Shown: in pieces, positions 1 through 8,166 of the stretch
Position numbering within the stretch: the first letter of the stretch is position 1
Layout of the letters: every line of letters begins with the position of its first letter
Assembly (NCBI RefSeq): GCF_005047355.1
Contig: NZ_SUMC01000035.1
Location: forward strand, 26,488-90,487
Origin: Actinacidiphila oryziradicis
GTDB taxonomy: Bacteria > Actinomycetota > Actinomycetes > Streptomycetales > Streptomycetaceae
DNA: 64,000 bases
Direction: 5' to 3'
Translations under genes and position numbers: made by a program
The notes under the pieces: model-generated
Told to the model about the DNA's origin: nothing
Database searches by the model: none
What the model saw: only the letters and a program-made list of their open reading frames with translations

Positions 1-43
1 TAAGGAGGAGCCGTCTTGCGGCCCGGCTTGTGGCTCGCTTCAT
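1..43 (-). CDS. N-terminus of a gene downstream of the response regulator, probable histidine kinase (partial)
   Basis: An ATG lies 7 nt after the stop of the leftward response-regulator gene and opens a frame beginning MKRATSRAARRLLL that runs off the left edge of the window. The arginine-rich start followed by leucines fits the first membrane helix of a sensor kinase. The position directly behind an orphan OmpR-type regulator is where its kinase would normally be. Only 14 codons are visible, so the kinase assignment is inference from context. Confidence 0.45.
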   Translation of the reverse strand, partial: MKRATSRAARRLLL

Positions 44-50
44 GGCCGCC

Positions 51-719
51 TCATGCGAAGCGGTAGCCCACGCCTCGTACCGTGCCGATGCTGCGCGGGC
101 TGTCCGCGTCACGCAGCTTGCGCCGCAGGCGGGCCAGGTACTGGTCGAGGGTGTTGTCGCTGACCTGGGCGCCCTCGGGCCAGGCCGCACGTAGCAGCAC
201 CCGTCGGCGGACCACCGCGCCGGGGGCGGCCATCAGGCAGGCCATCAGCCGGAACTCGGTGGGGGTGAGGGCCACCGGCACCCCGCGTACCTCCATCACG
301 TGCTGGACCGGGTCGAGCCGCAGCTCCTCGACCTCGACGGAGGATTCGCGCCCGGCGCGGCGGAGTGCCGCCCGCACCCGGGCGGCGAGCTCGACCAGGT
401 GGAAGGGCTTGGCCAGGTAGTCGTCGCCGCCCGCGGAGAAGCCGGAGAGCCGGTCGGCGAGGTTGTCGCGGGCTGTGAGGAAGACGACCGGGGCGTCTAT
501 CCCGGCGGCGCGCATCGCCTGGCAGACGTCGCGGCCGTCGGAGTCGGGCAGGCCGACGTCGAGGACTACCGCGTCCACCACGCGGTTGAGGACGGTGCGC
601 AGCGCACCGGCTCCGTCGGCGGCGGTGAGCACCTCGAAGTGCTCTTCACGCAGGCCACGGGCGAGTACGTCGCGGAGTCCGTGGTCGTCCTCGACGACCA
701 GAACGCGGTGGGCGGTCAC
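51..719 (-). CDS. OmpR/PhoB-family two-component response regulator
   Basis: A 222-residue transcription regulator with an N-terminal receiver domain (about 1-115) and a C-terminal winged-helix DNA-binding domain (about 125-222). The acidic pair E10/D11, phosphoacceptor D54 in VVLDVGLPD, T82 and K104 in YLAKPF are all present, so it should be phosphorylatable. The C-terminus shows the usual TLDQYLARLRRKL recognition helix and GTVRGVGYRF wing. The start is taken at the GTG at 719, which begins the receiver fold directly; the frame stays open upstream but reads as non-family sequence. A probable kinase gene follows after 7 nt. It is divergent from the regulator at 843, with a 123-nt shared promoter region. 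Confidence 0.93.
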   Translation of the reverse strand: MTAHRVLVVEDDHGLRDVLARGLREEHFEVLTAADGAGALRTVLNRVVDAVVLDVGLPDSDGRDVCQAMRAAGIDAPVVFLTARDNLADRLSGFSAGGDDYLAKPFHLVELAARVRAALRRAGRESSVEVEELRLDPVQHVMEVRGVPVALTPTEFRLMACLMAAPGAVVRRRVLLRAAWPEGAQVSDNTLDQYLARLRRKLRDADSPRSIGTVRGVGYRFA

Positions 720-842
720 CCCGCCAGTATTACCCGCCGCCCCCGGAACACCGGATCGGCGGTGTACGTGCTCAGGTTCTGTACAGGTTCCGGTGCGCTG
801 TGAGCACCGTGTTTGTCGCGGCCGTCGCGCTAGCGTGGTGCC

Positions 843-1538
843 GTGGCACGCATCGTGGTGATCGAGGACGATCCCGCCATCGGCGGGAGGCTGGCGGAGA
901 CACTGCACGCCCTCGGCCACGACGCCGAGTGGTGCCGTGATGGCGCGACCGCCCTGGCCCGGGCTGCCCGGGAGCCCGTGGAGTTGATGCTGGTCGATCT
1001 CGGGCTGCCCGACATGGACGGTTTCGAGTTGTGCCGCAGGCTGCGGGAGCGGGCGCCCGACGCGGTTCTGGTCGTGCTGACCGCCCGTACGGATGAGATG
1101 GATGTCATACAGGCCTTGGAATCCGGCGCGGACGACTATCTGACCAAACCGTTCCGGCTCGCCGAACTCCAGGCCCGGCTGGCCGCGCATCTGCGCCGGG
1201 CCGCGCCGGGCAAGGACGGTGCGGCGGCACGGATTCGTGTCGGGTCGCTGCTGGTGGACCGGGCCTCGCGTCGCTGTTTCACCCCTACAGGTGAGGTTGA
1301 GCTGCGGCCGAGGGAGTTCGACCTGCTAGCCCGGCTGGCCGCGTCGCCCGGGGAGGCGATCAGCCGGGAGGAGCTGATGAGCCAGGTCTGGGACGAGAAC
1401 TGGTTCGGCCCGACCAAGACCCTCGACGTGCATGTCGCGGCGCTCCGCCGCAAGCTCGGCGACCGGCTCCCGATCACCACCCTGCGGCACTTCGGCTACC
1501 GCCTGGAACCGCCGAACCAGGGCACGGGCGGCGGCTGA
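843..1538 (+). CDS. OmpR/PhoB-family two-component response regulator
   Basis: A 231-residue regulator with a receiver domain (1-118; D9/D10, phosphoacceptor D52 in VDLGLPDMDG, T80, K102 in YLTKPF) and a winged-helix effector domain (about 130-225; TLDVHVAALRRKL helix, HFGYRL wing). It starts with GTG and ends one base before the ATG of the kinase gene at 1540, so the two genes form a coupled pair. It would receive phosphate from that membrane kinase and bind DNA as a dimer. It differs clearly from the divergent regulator at 51-719, so the two are not a recent duplication. The input signal cannot be read from the sequence. Confidence 0.95.
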   Translation: MARIVVIEDDPAIGGRLAETLHALGHDAEWCRDGATALARAAREPVELMLVDLGLPDMDGFELCRRLRERAPDAVLVVLTARTDEMDVIQALESGADDYLTKPFRLAELQARLAAHLRRAAPGKDGAAARIRVGSLLVDRASRRCFTPTGEVELRPREFDLLARLAASPGEAISREELMSQVWDENWFGPTKTLDVHVAALRRKLGDRLPITTLRHFGYRLEPPNQGTGGG

Positions 1539-1539
1539 C

Positions 1540-2826
1540 ATGCGCCGCCGCATCCTGCGGGCGACCGTCGCGGCCGTGGTGTGCGCGGTGCTGCTGTTCG
1601 CCGTGCCCCTGGGCGTCGCGGCGCTGCGGCTGTACCGCCAGGACGAGGTGCGTGAGCTTCAGCAGACCGCCGACCAGGTCGCGGTGAGCGTGCCCAGGCA
1701 GCTGCGCGGTTCCGGCGATCCGATGGAACTGCCCCGCACCGAGGGCGGCACCCGAATCGCCGTGTACGACACCGGCGCGCGCCTTGTCACCGGCTCCGGT
1801 CCCGCAACCGGGGACGGGCCGGTGCGCGGGGCGATGGCCGGCCGGGCCTCTTCGGCGACCCTCGGCGGCAGGCTGGTGGTCGCGGTTCCGGTGGGCTCCG
1901 GGGAGCAGATCCGGGCGGTGGTACGGGTGAGTTCCTCCGCCGCCCAGCCGGTGCACCGGGCCGTGCTCACCTGGGCCGCCATGGGCGGGCTGGCGGCGCT
2001 CGCGGTCGGCGTGGGCGTGCTCGTCGCCGTACGGTCCAGCCGGCGACTGGCCCACCCGCTCGAGGCCCTGGCGGCGACCGCCGGACGCCTGGAGACCGGC
2101 GACCTCGCCGCCCGCGCCGCCCCCTCCGGCCTCCCCGAGGCCGACGAGGTCGGCGGCGCGCTCAACCGCGCCGCCGAACGCATCGACCGGCTGGTCCAGC
2201 GCGAACGCTCCTTCAGCGCGGACGCCTCCCATCAACTGCGGACCGCTCTCACCGGGACCCGCCTGGAGCTGGAGAGCGCGCTGGCGGCGCGCGACCGCGC
2301 CGATCCCTACGGAGCGATGGGCTCCGCCCTGGAGTCCCTGAACCGTATGGAGGCCACTCTCACCGACCTGCTCGCCTTGGCCCGGGATGTTCCGGAGCGC
2401 GCGCCTCTTGATGTCGGGGCTCTGCTTGCGGAGGTTGAGAGTCGCTGGCACGGGGAGCTTGCCGCTGCCGGGCGGCCCTTGCGTATCGTCACGGACAACG
2501 AGCTGCCCGGGGCGGTCGGCTCGCAGCGGGCGGGGCGGCAGGTGCTTGATGTTCTGGTCGGGAACGCTGCGGCGCATGGGCGTGGGGCTGTGACGGTGCG
2601 GGCCCGGGAGACTGCCGGTGTTCTTGCCATCGACGTCGAGGACGAGGGGTTTGGGGTTCCCGATGACCTTGACCCCTTCGGGCGTCGGCAAGGCAATGGG
2701 GATGGTCACGGCATTGGTCTTGCGCTGGCCCGCTCGCTTGTCGACACGGAAGGGGGCCGCCTCTTCCTTTCCCGGCCCGGGCCGGGCCCCCGCTTCACCT
2801 GGCTCGTCGCCGCGCCGGGCGGCTAG
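1540..2826 (+). CDS. Membrane sensor histidine kinase
   Basis: A 428-residue kinase with a first membrane helix (about 7-30), a short extracytoplasmic sensor segment (31-140), a second helix (141-164), a HAMP linker (165-220), a HisKA domain with phosphorylated H231 in DASHQLRTAL, and an HATPase domain (N-box NAAAHG, G1 DEGFGVP, G2 GHGIGLALA). The H-box reads SHQLRTAL rather than the classical SHELRTPL, as in many actinobacterial kinases with a compact sensor. The ATG at 1540 follows the regulator's stop by one nucleotide. The likely role is autophosphorylation followed by transfer to the receiver at 843-1538. Ligand unknown. Confidence 0.94.
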   Translation: MRRRILRATVAAVVCAVLLFAVPLGVAALRLYRQDEVRELQQTADQVAVSVPRQLRGSGDPMELPRTEGGTRIAVYDTGARLVTGSGPATGDGPVRGAMAGRASSATLGGRLVVAVPVGSGEQIRAVVRVSSSAAQPVHRAVLTWAAMGGLAALAVGVGVLVAVRSSRRLAHPLEALAATAGRLETGDLAARAAPSGLPEADEVGGALNRAAERIDRLVQRERSFSADASHQLRTALTGTRLELESALAARDRADPYGAMGSALESLNRMEATLTDLLALARDVPERAPLDVGALLAEVESRWHGELAAAGRPLRIVTDNELPGAVGSQRAGRQVLDVLVGNAAAHGRGAVTVRARETAGVLAIDVEDEGFGVPDDLDPFGRRQGNGDGHGIGLALARSLVDTEGGRLFLSRPGPGPRFTWLVAAPGG

Positions 2827-2856
2827 GCGCCTGCGGCGCTTTCCCCCTCCCCGCCC

Positions 2857-2970
2857 CTTCCTGGCTGCGTCCGATTTGCGGCTGGCGCCGCGTGGGGGGC
2901 TCCGCCCCAGACCGCCCCCTACGCCCTGGCGGGCGTGGTGGGACCCCCAGTCCTCAGACGCCGGACGGGC
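2857..2970. repeat. Dispersed intergenic palindromic repeat, copy 1
   Basis: Between the kinase stop (2826) and the element at 3045 lies GC-rich non-coding DNA. A stretch of roughly 115 bp with the landmarks GGCTCCGCCCCAGACCGCC and CCGGACGGGCTGGGG recurs in inverted orientation at about 9633-9750 with a few mismatches. It contains short inverted repeats that could fold in RNA. Such repeats are common between Streptomyces genes and have no proven function; a role as bidirectional terminator is possible. The rest of 2827-3044 shows nothing else. Confidence 0.6.
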
Positions 2971-3044
2971 TGGGGTGTTGCCCAGGTTCGGGAAGGGGAG
3001 GGTGAGGGTTGGGGGAGAAGGCCCGCCGCAGGCGGTCCCCGGGC

Positions 3045-3319
3045 CTAGGGCCTGTCCGGCCGATCTCCGCGGCGTCGCGTGCCCTGGCACTGGGGGCACC
3101 TCCCAGCGGTAGCTGGGGGAGCTCGCGGCGTTGTCGTTCCCCCAGACTCCGTCCGGGAGGTGCCCCCACCAAGCTCTCGGCTCCGCTCGAGCAGGGGGGA
3201 CCCCCATCGCGTCGCCTCCTCCCGCAGCTACCGCTGGGAGGTGCCCCCACCTCCGCCTTGCGATCACAGGCGCCAGACCCCGCTCCTTCTCCCACGGAGA
3301 TCGGCCGGACAGGCCCTAG
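3045..3319. mobile_element. MITE-like non-autonomous element with 25-bp perfect inverted ends (CTAG target)
   Basis: Positions 3045-3069 and 3295-3319 are perfect 25-bp inverted copies beginning CTAGGGCCTGTCCGG. The outermost CTAG at each end could be a 4-bp target duplication, which is palindromic and so cannot be separated from the terminal repeat by inspection. The 275-bp unit has no coding capacity but carries two inverted copies of a hairpin motif (3092-3121 and 3219-3248). Its right end overlaps the TAG stop codon of the FtsX permease gene. Short CTAG or TNA duplications are typical of IS5-family transposition, so mobilisation by an IS5-type transposase is the best guess. Confidence 0.7.
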
Positions 3320-5958
3320 AGCTCGCGGAGTTCGGTGAGCGGGGGCTGCCTGGCGTGCCGGGCGGCGGCGTACGCGGCGGCCGCGAGGGCCAGGGCGACG
3401 GCGACCACGAGGGCGGTGAGGTAGGACCAGGGCACGGCGAGCCGGTCCGGGGGCGGGTCGAAGACGCCGGTGAGGACCTTGACCAGCATTTGGGACAGGG
3501 CCCAACCCAGTGCCGCGCCGCATGCCCCGCCCGCGACGGCCACCAGCGCAGCCTCGCTCCAGACGAAGCCGGAGAGTTGGCGGCCCCGGGCGCCCAGGAC
3601 GGACGCGAGGGCGAGGGTGCGGCGGCGCTCGGCGAGGCCGAGGGCGAGGACGAGGCCGCCGGCGGCGGCGCCGAGGACGAGGGCGAAGCCGAGCTCGACG
3701 CGGGTGAGGCCGCTGAGGTCGACGGCGGTGAGGCTGGTGCCGACGACGGTGCGGGCGGAGTTGAGGTCGGTGACGTGGGCGGTGGGGCCGAGGGTGGAGC
3801 GTACGTGCGCGGCGACGGCGTTCTGGCCAGTGCCGCCGGTGTCGACGAGGAGGGTGCCGACCGCGTTGTTGCCGGTCATCCGGGCGACGTACGCGGAGTT
3901 GGCGATGAGGAAGCTGTCCTTGGGTGCGGTGGGAAACTCCTTAACCACACCCGTGAAGTAAAAGGTGACGGGCCGCAGTTGGTGGGTGCGGGCGTCCTGG
4001 AGGCGCAGCCGCACCTGGTCGCCGGGGTGGAGCTGGAAGTCCTTCGCGGTCTCGGCGCTGACCAACAGGCCGTCCTGTTGCTGCCCCAGACGGTCCATGA
4101 GCTGCTGGGCGGTGCCGCCGGAGAAGTAGGCGTCCTGGAGACGCCCGGCTCCGACGACGGTGGAGGGCCGGACCCCGTAGAGGTCCTGGAGGTCGGCGCC
4201 GACGTACGCGAAGCGGTGCTGCAGCGGCTCGACGTGTCGTACGCCGGGCAGCGCGGCGACCCGGGCCGTGTCGGCGGGGCCGGTGGTGGAGGCGGCGGCC
4301 TCGGTGACGGTGACGTCGGCGCCATTGGTGAGCACCGCGTCGACGCAGGCCTGCTGGCGGTACGTGGAGTTGAAGACGGACGTCGAGGTGGCGAACGCGG
4401 CGGCGAGCGCCAACAGCACCACGGCCCGGACGACGGTGCCGCGCTGCCGGGACAGGCTCGCGGCGACGGTGCCGGACAGCGGTCCCGCCGCCGGGCGCAG
4501 CAGCCGGGTCAGGGCGGGCCGTCCGCGCCGTAGGAGGAGGTCCATCAGCAGCCAGGCCAGCAGGGCGCCGCTCGCCCACAGCAGGGCGGGGCCGGCGAAC
4601 GCCCAGTAGTCGACCGAGAGGGCCGGTGTCCCTTCGGGGGCGAGGACGAGTGCGTAGTTGGTGCGGCTGGTGACGCTGAAGATCGCGAGGGAACCGGCAA
4701 GTAGTGCCGCCGCCAGCGCCCAGCCCGCCGAGCGCGGAACATGGCGGCGCTCCAGTGTGGACCGCCCGGAGACGATCGTCGCGCCGCGCAGGTCGCGGTG
4801 CGCGGGCAGCAGTACGGTCGCGCCGGCGATGACGGCGCCCACCACGAGCGCGGTCAGCGCCCAGCTGAGCGCGAACCCGGACGAGGTGAAGGCGGTGCGC
4901 CCCACCACCGCCGCGATCGCCAGGCCGACGGCGCCGCCGAGTACGGCTACCACGGTGGCCTCGACGGCGGCCAGCCCGAGGAGTCGGCCCGCTGTCGCGC
5001 CGCGGGTGCGCAGCAGGGACTGTTCCTTGCGCCGCCGTCCTGCGCCTGCCGAGGCGACGGCCGCTGTCAGGGCGCCCGCGAGCAGTGCTCCGGGCACGCC
5101 GAGGAAGAGGAAGAGGAGCTGGGCGTAGAGGGCGTCGGACCGGGCGGCGTCCAGCACCGCCCCCAGGTTGTCGCCGACCAGCCCGGCCCCGGTCAGCCGC
5201 ACTTCGGTGTTGTGCGCGGCGCCGGTCTCGGAGCCGTACGCGGCCGCCGGGTCGTGCGGCAGGGTGTGGCTGCGCAGGACGTGCACCTGCTGGTGCACCA
5301 GGTCCGGGCGGATCTTGGCGAGCGGGTCGAACACCGAGTGCCAGCGGTCCTGCGGCAGCAGTACGACATTGTCCGGCGGCGCGGACGGCTGTGACTGCGC
5401 CGGTGCGCCCACCTTCTGGAACAGCGAGTCGGCGTGCGGCAGGTCCACGACGCCGTCGATCCGCACCGGTACGGCGGGCAGTCCCGCCCGGGCGATGCTG
5501 ACGGTGTCGCCGGGTGCGGCGTGCAGGTTGGCGGCGGTTTGCTGGTCGAGGAGTACGCCGTTGCCGCTTCCCGCCAGCACCCGTATCGACCCTGGGAAGG
5601 CGGATGCGTAGCCGGCCGGGATCCCCAGCACCTGACCGGGCCCGGTGGCCTGCGAGGTGCCGCCGGTCGTGGCGTTGAGGCCGCTGGTGTCGCCGTATCC
5701 GACGGGCAGCGCCGTCCGGGTGCCGGGGGTGTTCCGTACGGTGGTGAGTACCGACTGCGGGTCGGCGCCGGTCGCGACCTGCACCTGCCAGTCGACGTTG
5801 ACCTCGCGCACGGCCTGGGCGGTCATCGTTGCCCGGGTCGAGGAGAGGAAGCTGCCGAGGGTGGCCAGCAAGGCCACGGCCGTGGCCACGCCCAGCGCGG
5901 CGCCGAACAGTCTGCCGCCGCGCCTTCGCAGCAGTCCGGCGAGCCAGATCCGGATCAT
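3316..5958 (-). CDS. FtsX-like ABC transporter permease
   Basis: An 880-residue inner-membrane permease. After a short cytoplasmic start (MIRIWLAGLLRRRGG) and a first helix at about 18-40, a large extracytoplasmic domain of about 230 residues precedes a block of three helices. A further helix pair, a second extracytoplasmic domain and a final FtsX block of three helices ending near the C-terminus follow. This duplicated FtsX layout is the MacB/LolE-like type that moves substrates from the outer face of the membrane. Start chosen at the ATG at 5958, which overlaps the upstream ATPase stop as ATGA and has a GGAGG box 8 nt away; the frame stays open far upstream only as a shadow. The TAG stop lies in the end of the element 3045-3319. 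Confidence 0.93.
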   Translation of the reverse strand: MIRIWLAGLLRRRGGRLFGAALGVATAVALLATLGSFLSSTRATMTAQAVREVNVDWQVQVATGADPQSVLTTVRNTPGTRTALPVGYGDTSGLNATTGGTSQATGPGQVLGIPAGYASAFPGSIRVLAGSGNGVLLDQQTAANLHAAPGDTVSIARAGLPAVPVRIDGVVDLPHADSLFQKVGAPAQSQPSAPPDNVVLLPQDRWHSVFDPLAKIRPDLVHQQVHVLRSHTLPHDPAAAYGSETGAAHNTEVRLTGAGLVGDNLGAVLDAARSDALYAQLLFLFLGVPGALLAGALTAAVASAGAGRRRKEQSLLRTRGATAGRLLGLAAVEATVVAVLGGAVGLAIAAVVGRTAFTSSGFALSWALTALVVGAVIAGATVLLPAHRDLRGATIVSGRSTLERRHVPRSAGWALAAALLAGSLAIFSVTSRTNYALVLAPEGTPALSVDYWAFAGPALLWASGALLAWLLMDLLLRRGRPALTRLLRPAAGPLSGTVAASLSRQRGTVVRAVVLLALAAAFATSTSVFNSTYRQQACVDAVLTNGADVTVTEAAASTTGPADTARVAALPGVRHVEPLQHRFAYVGADLQDLYGVRPSTVVGAGRLQDAYFSGGTAQQLMDRLGQQQDGLLVSAETAKDFQLHPGDQVRLRLQDARTHQLRPVTFYFTGVVKEFPTAPKDSFLIANSAYVARMTGNNAVGTLLVDTGGTGQNAVAAHVRSTLGPTAHVTDLNSARTVVGTSLTAVDLSGLTRVELGFALVLGAAAGGLVLALGLAERRRTLALASVLGARGRQLSGFVWSEAALVAVAGGACGAALGWALSQMLVKVLTGVFDPPPDRLAVPWSYLTALVVAVALALAAAAYAAARHARQPPLTELREL

Positions 5959-6704
5959 CGTGGGCCTCCAAGTGATTTGCGCTGATCGCCAACCGGTTCT
6001 GCTTCCGGTTCCGCTTCCGTCTTCTCGCCCGGCCGGACGAGGCGGCCGTCGGCCATGTGCCAGCGGGTGTCGAGCTCGTCGGCGACACGGGGATCGTGGG
6101 TACTGATGACGACGCCCGCACCGAGTTCGGCGGCGGCGGCGAGCAGGACGGCCAGCACATGGCGGCCGGTCTCGCGGTCGAGCTGGCCGGTGGGTTCGTC
6201 GGCGAGGACCAGCCGGGGCCTGCGGGCCAGCACCCGGGCGACGGCGACCCGCTGGGCCTGGCCGGCGGACAGCTCGTCCGGCAGCTTCTCGGCCAGGCTG
6301 TCCAGGTGGAGGCTGTCGAGGGCGGCCCGGGCACGGGCGGTTGCCTCGGCCTCGGGTACGCCGTCGATGCGCAGCGGCAGGGCGACGTTCTCGACGGCGG
6401 TGAGCGGCGGCAGCAGGCTGGGGCCTTGGAAGACCATGCCGATGTGCCGGGCGAGCCCGTCGCCCGTCGTCGTCAGGCCAGGGTGGCTGACCCGGCCGGC
6501 GGTGGGGCGGTCGAGGCCCGCCATCAGGTGCAGCAGCGTGGACTTGCCGGAGCCGGAGGGCCCGACGACGGCGATCCTGGCCCCTGGGGGCACCGTGCAG
6601 GTGGCGCCGTGGACGGCGACGACGGCGCCGCTTCCGCGGCCGTAGGTGCGGGCCGCGTCGTCGCAGCGTACGAGGGGTTCTTGGTCCTTGGCGAGCACGG
6701 CCAT
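5955..6704 (-). CDS. ABC transporter ATP-binding protein (first of two)
   Basis: A 249-residue MacB/LolD-type ATPase. It shows Walker A GPSGSGKST, Q-loop VFQGPSLLPPLT, a signature written LSAGQAQRVAVAR (A in place of the first G of LSGGQ), Walker B LVLADEPTG and the switch histidine in STHDPRV. It powers the FtsX permease encoded immediately after it (4-nt ATGA overlap). The ATG at 6704 overlaps the preceding ATPase stop (TGATG) and follows a GGAGGTG box by about 6 nt; a GTG nine bases upstream is an alternative. The C-terminus has a short acidic low-complexity tail. Confidence 0.93.
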   Translation of the reverse strand: MAVLAKDQEPLVRCDDAARTYGRGSGAVVAVHGATCTVPPGARIAVVGPSGSGKSTLLHLMAGLDRPTAGRVSHPGLTTTGDGLARHIGMVFQGPSLLPPLTAVENVALPLRIDGVPEAEATARARAALDSLHLDSLAEKLPDELSAGQAQRVAVARVLARRPRLVLADEPTGQLDRETGRHVLAVLLAAAAELGAGVVISTHDPRVADELDTRWHMADGRLVRPGEKTEAEPEAEPVGDQRKSLGGPR

Positions 6705-7387
6705 CACACCCACCTCCCGTCGCGCATCCGCAGCACCCGGTCGGCGACGGCGGCCACAGCGCGGCTGTGGGTGACGACGACGACCGCCGTGCCGGCGGCG
6801 GCACGTTCGCGCAGCAGCGTGAGCAGCCGCCGTTCGGTTTCGCCGTCGACCTCGCCGGTCGGTTCGTCGGCGAGCAGGACGGCGGGTGTGTTGGCCAGGG
6901 CGACGGCGAGGCCGGCGCGGGCGGCCTCGCCGCCGGACAGTTGGTTCGGCAGGGCGCCCGCGCGCTCACCGATACCCACCCGGTCGAGGAGTTCCTTGGG
7001 CGGCACGGGCGCCGGTCCGGGCGCCAGCCGCTGTACGAGGGCGATGTTGTCCCGCACTGTCAGATGCTCCAGGAGGTTGTTGGACTGGAAGAGCACTCCG
7101 ATGTGCCGGGCCCGGATGCTGCTGCGCTCCCGCTCACCGCGATGGCTGAGCCGTTCACCGGCGACATGCACCGTGCCGCCGTCCGGCTCGTCGAGCCCGG
7201 CGAGGCAGTTGAGCAGCGTGGTCTTGCCCGATCCGGAAGGGCCGGTCACGGCGACGATCTCGCCGGGGGCGGCGTCGAAGCTGACGCCCTGGAGCGCGAA
7301 GGTCTCCTCGTCGCCGGCCCGGAAGAACCGGTACAGGGAGTGGGCGCTGAGTGCGGTGGCCGTGGTCGTGGCCGTGGTCGCGGTCAT
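6704..7387 (-). CDS. ABC transporter ATP-binding protein (second of two)
   Basis: A 227-residue ATPase of the same MacB/LolD class: Walker A GPSGSGKTT, Q-loop LFQSNNLLEHLT, signature LSGGEAARAGLAVAL, Walker B VLLADEPTGEV, H-switch VTHSRAV. The signature motif has EAARAG where most family members have EQQRVA, a small departure from consensus. It starts at ATG 7387, overlapping the lipoprotein stop as TGATG, and is itself overlapped by the next ATPase. Having two different ATPases beside one permease suggests a heterodimeric nucleotide-binding pair. Confidence 0.92.
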   Translation of the reverse strand: MTATTATTTATALSAHSLYRFFRAGDEETFALQGVSFDAAPGEIVAVTGPSGSGKTTLLNCLAGLDEPDGGTVHVAGERLSHRGERERSSIRARHIGVLFQSNNLLEHLTVRDNIALVQRLAPGPAPVPPKELLDRVGIGERAGALPNQLSGGEAARAGLAVALANTPAVLLADEPTGEVDGETERRLLTLLRERAAAGTAVVVVTHSRAVAAVADRVLRMRDGRWV

Positions 7388-8004
7388 CAGGACCACCGGA
7401 AGGAGTCGGTGACGATCTTCCAGGGGTCGACGTTGTCCGCGTTGACGGCCCCGGAGAGGGTCAGCACGGTCTCCTTGCCGCTCTTGAAGAACGCGTACCG
7501 CTGTACGTCCAGCTGGACGCTCTTCCCGGTCACCTGGTCGGGCGCGGAGTCGGCGAGGTACTCGGCCATGACCGGGCTGCCGCCCTTGCGCTGGACGACG
7601 GTGACCTGGCGGAGAGCGAAGCCCGTGCTCTTGCCCTGGATCGCGGGGATGTCGGTGGAGCGTACGGACTGGGCGGTCGGAGCCTTGGCGGCGGCGAGGC
7701 TGTCGATCCGGATGCTGTTGAACTTGTCTGCGAAGACCGTCGCCGAGCCCTGCGTCGTACGGGACCAGCCCTCGGGCACCTTCACGGTGAATCCGCCGGC
7801 GGACGGCGACCACGGCACGTACGCCTGGGTATCGGGGATGTCGCCGGGTGGAGCCGACTCATGGGCTGGGGCCGGGGAGGAGGCCGAGGACGAGGGGGGC
7901 GCCGACGAGGTTCCGGATGACCCGGATGAGGAGGAGCAGGCCACAGCGGTTCCGGTCAGCAGTACCAGACCGGCCGCCGCTGCGGTAATGGGACGACGAC
8001 GCAT
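7387..8004 (-). CDS. Secreted lipoprotein, first gene of the ABC operon
   Basis: A 205-residue lipoprotein with a positively charged start (MRRRP), hydrophobic core and lipobox-like TAVAC at about residues 19-23, followed by a Ser/Pro-rich linker and a globular domain of about 150 residues with alternating beta-strand character. The ATG at 8004 is preceded by a GGAGGTG box. It leads a tightly coupled leftward operon with two ATPases and an FtsX permease, so it may deliver or capture the transported molecule at the outer membrane face. The globular domain is not one I recognise by name. Confidence 0.85.
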   Translation of the reverse strand: MRRRPITAAAAGLVLLTGTAVACSSSSGSSGTSSAPPSSSASSPAPAHESAPPGDIPDTQAYVPWSPSAGGFTVKVPEGWSRTTQGSATVFADKFNSIRIDSLAAAKAPTAQSVRSTDIPAIQGKSTGFALRQVTVVQRKGGSPVMAEYLADSAPDQVTGKSVQLDVQRYAFFKSGKETVLTLSGAVNADNVDPWKIVTDSFRWS

Positions 8005-8166
8005 GGTGCGACACCTCCGCGCGAAAGTGGGACGGCAGGGCCACCGTCTTTGGGCCCGACGCTACGAGCCGGCCGGCCAGCGCCCGGGCCGCGTGCGGTT
8101 AGCGCACGGTTAACGCCACGATTCGCTGATTGTCACCAACCGATCACTCATGGTTAAGATCCATTG

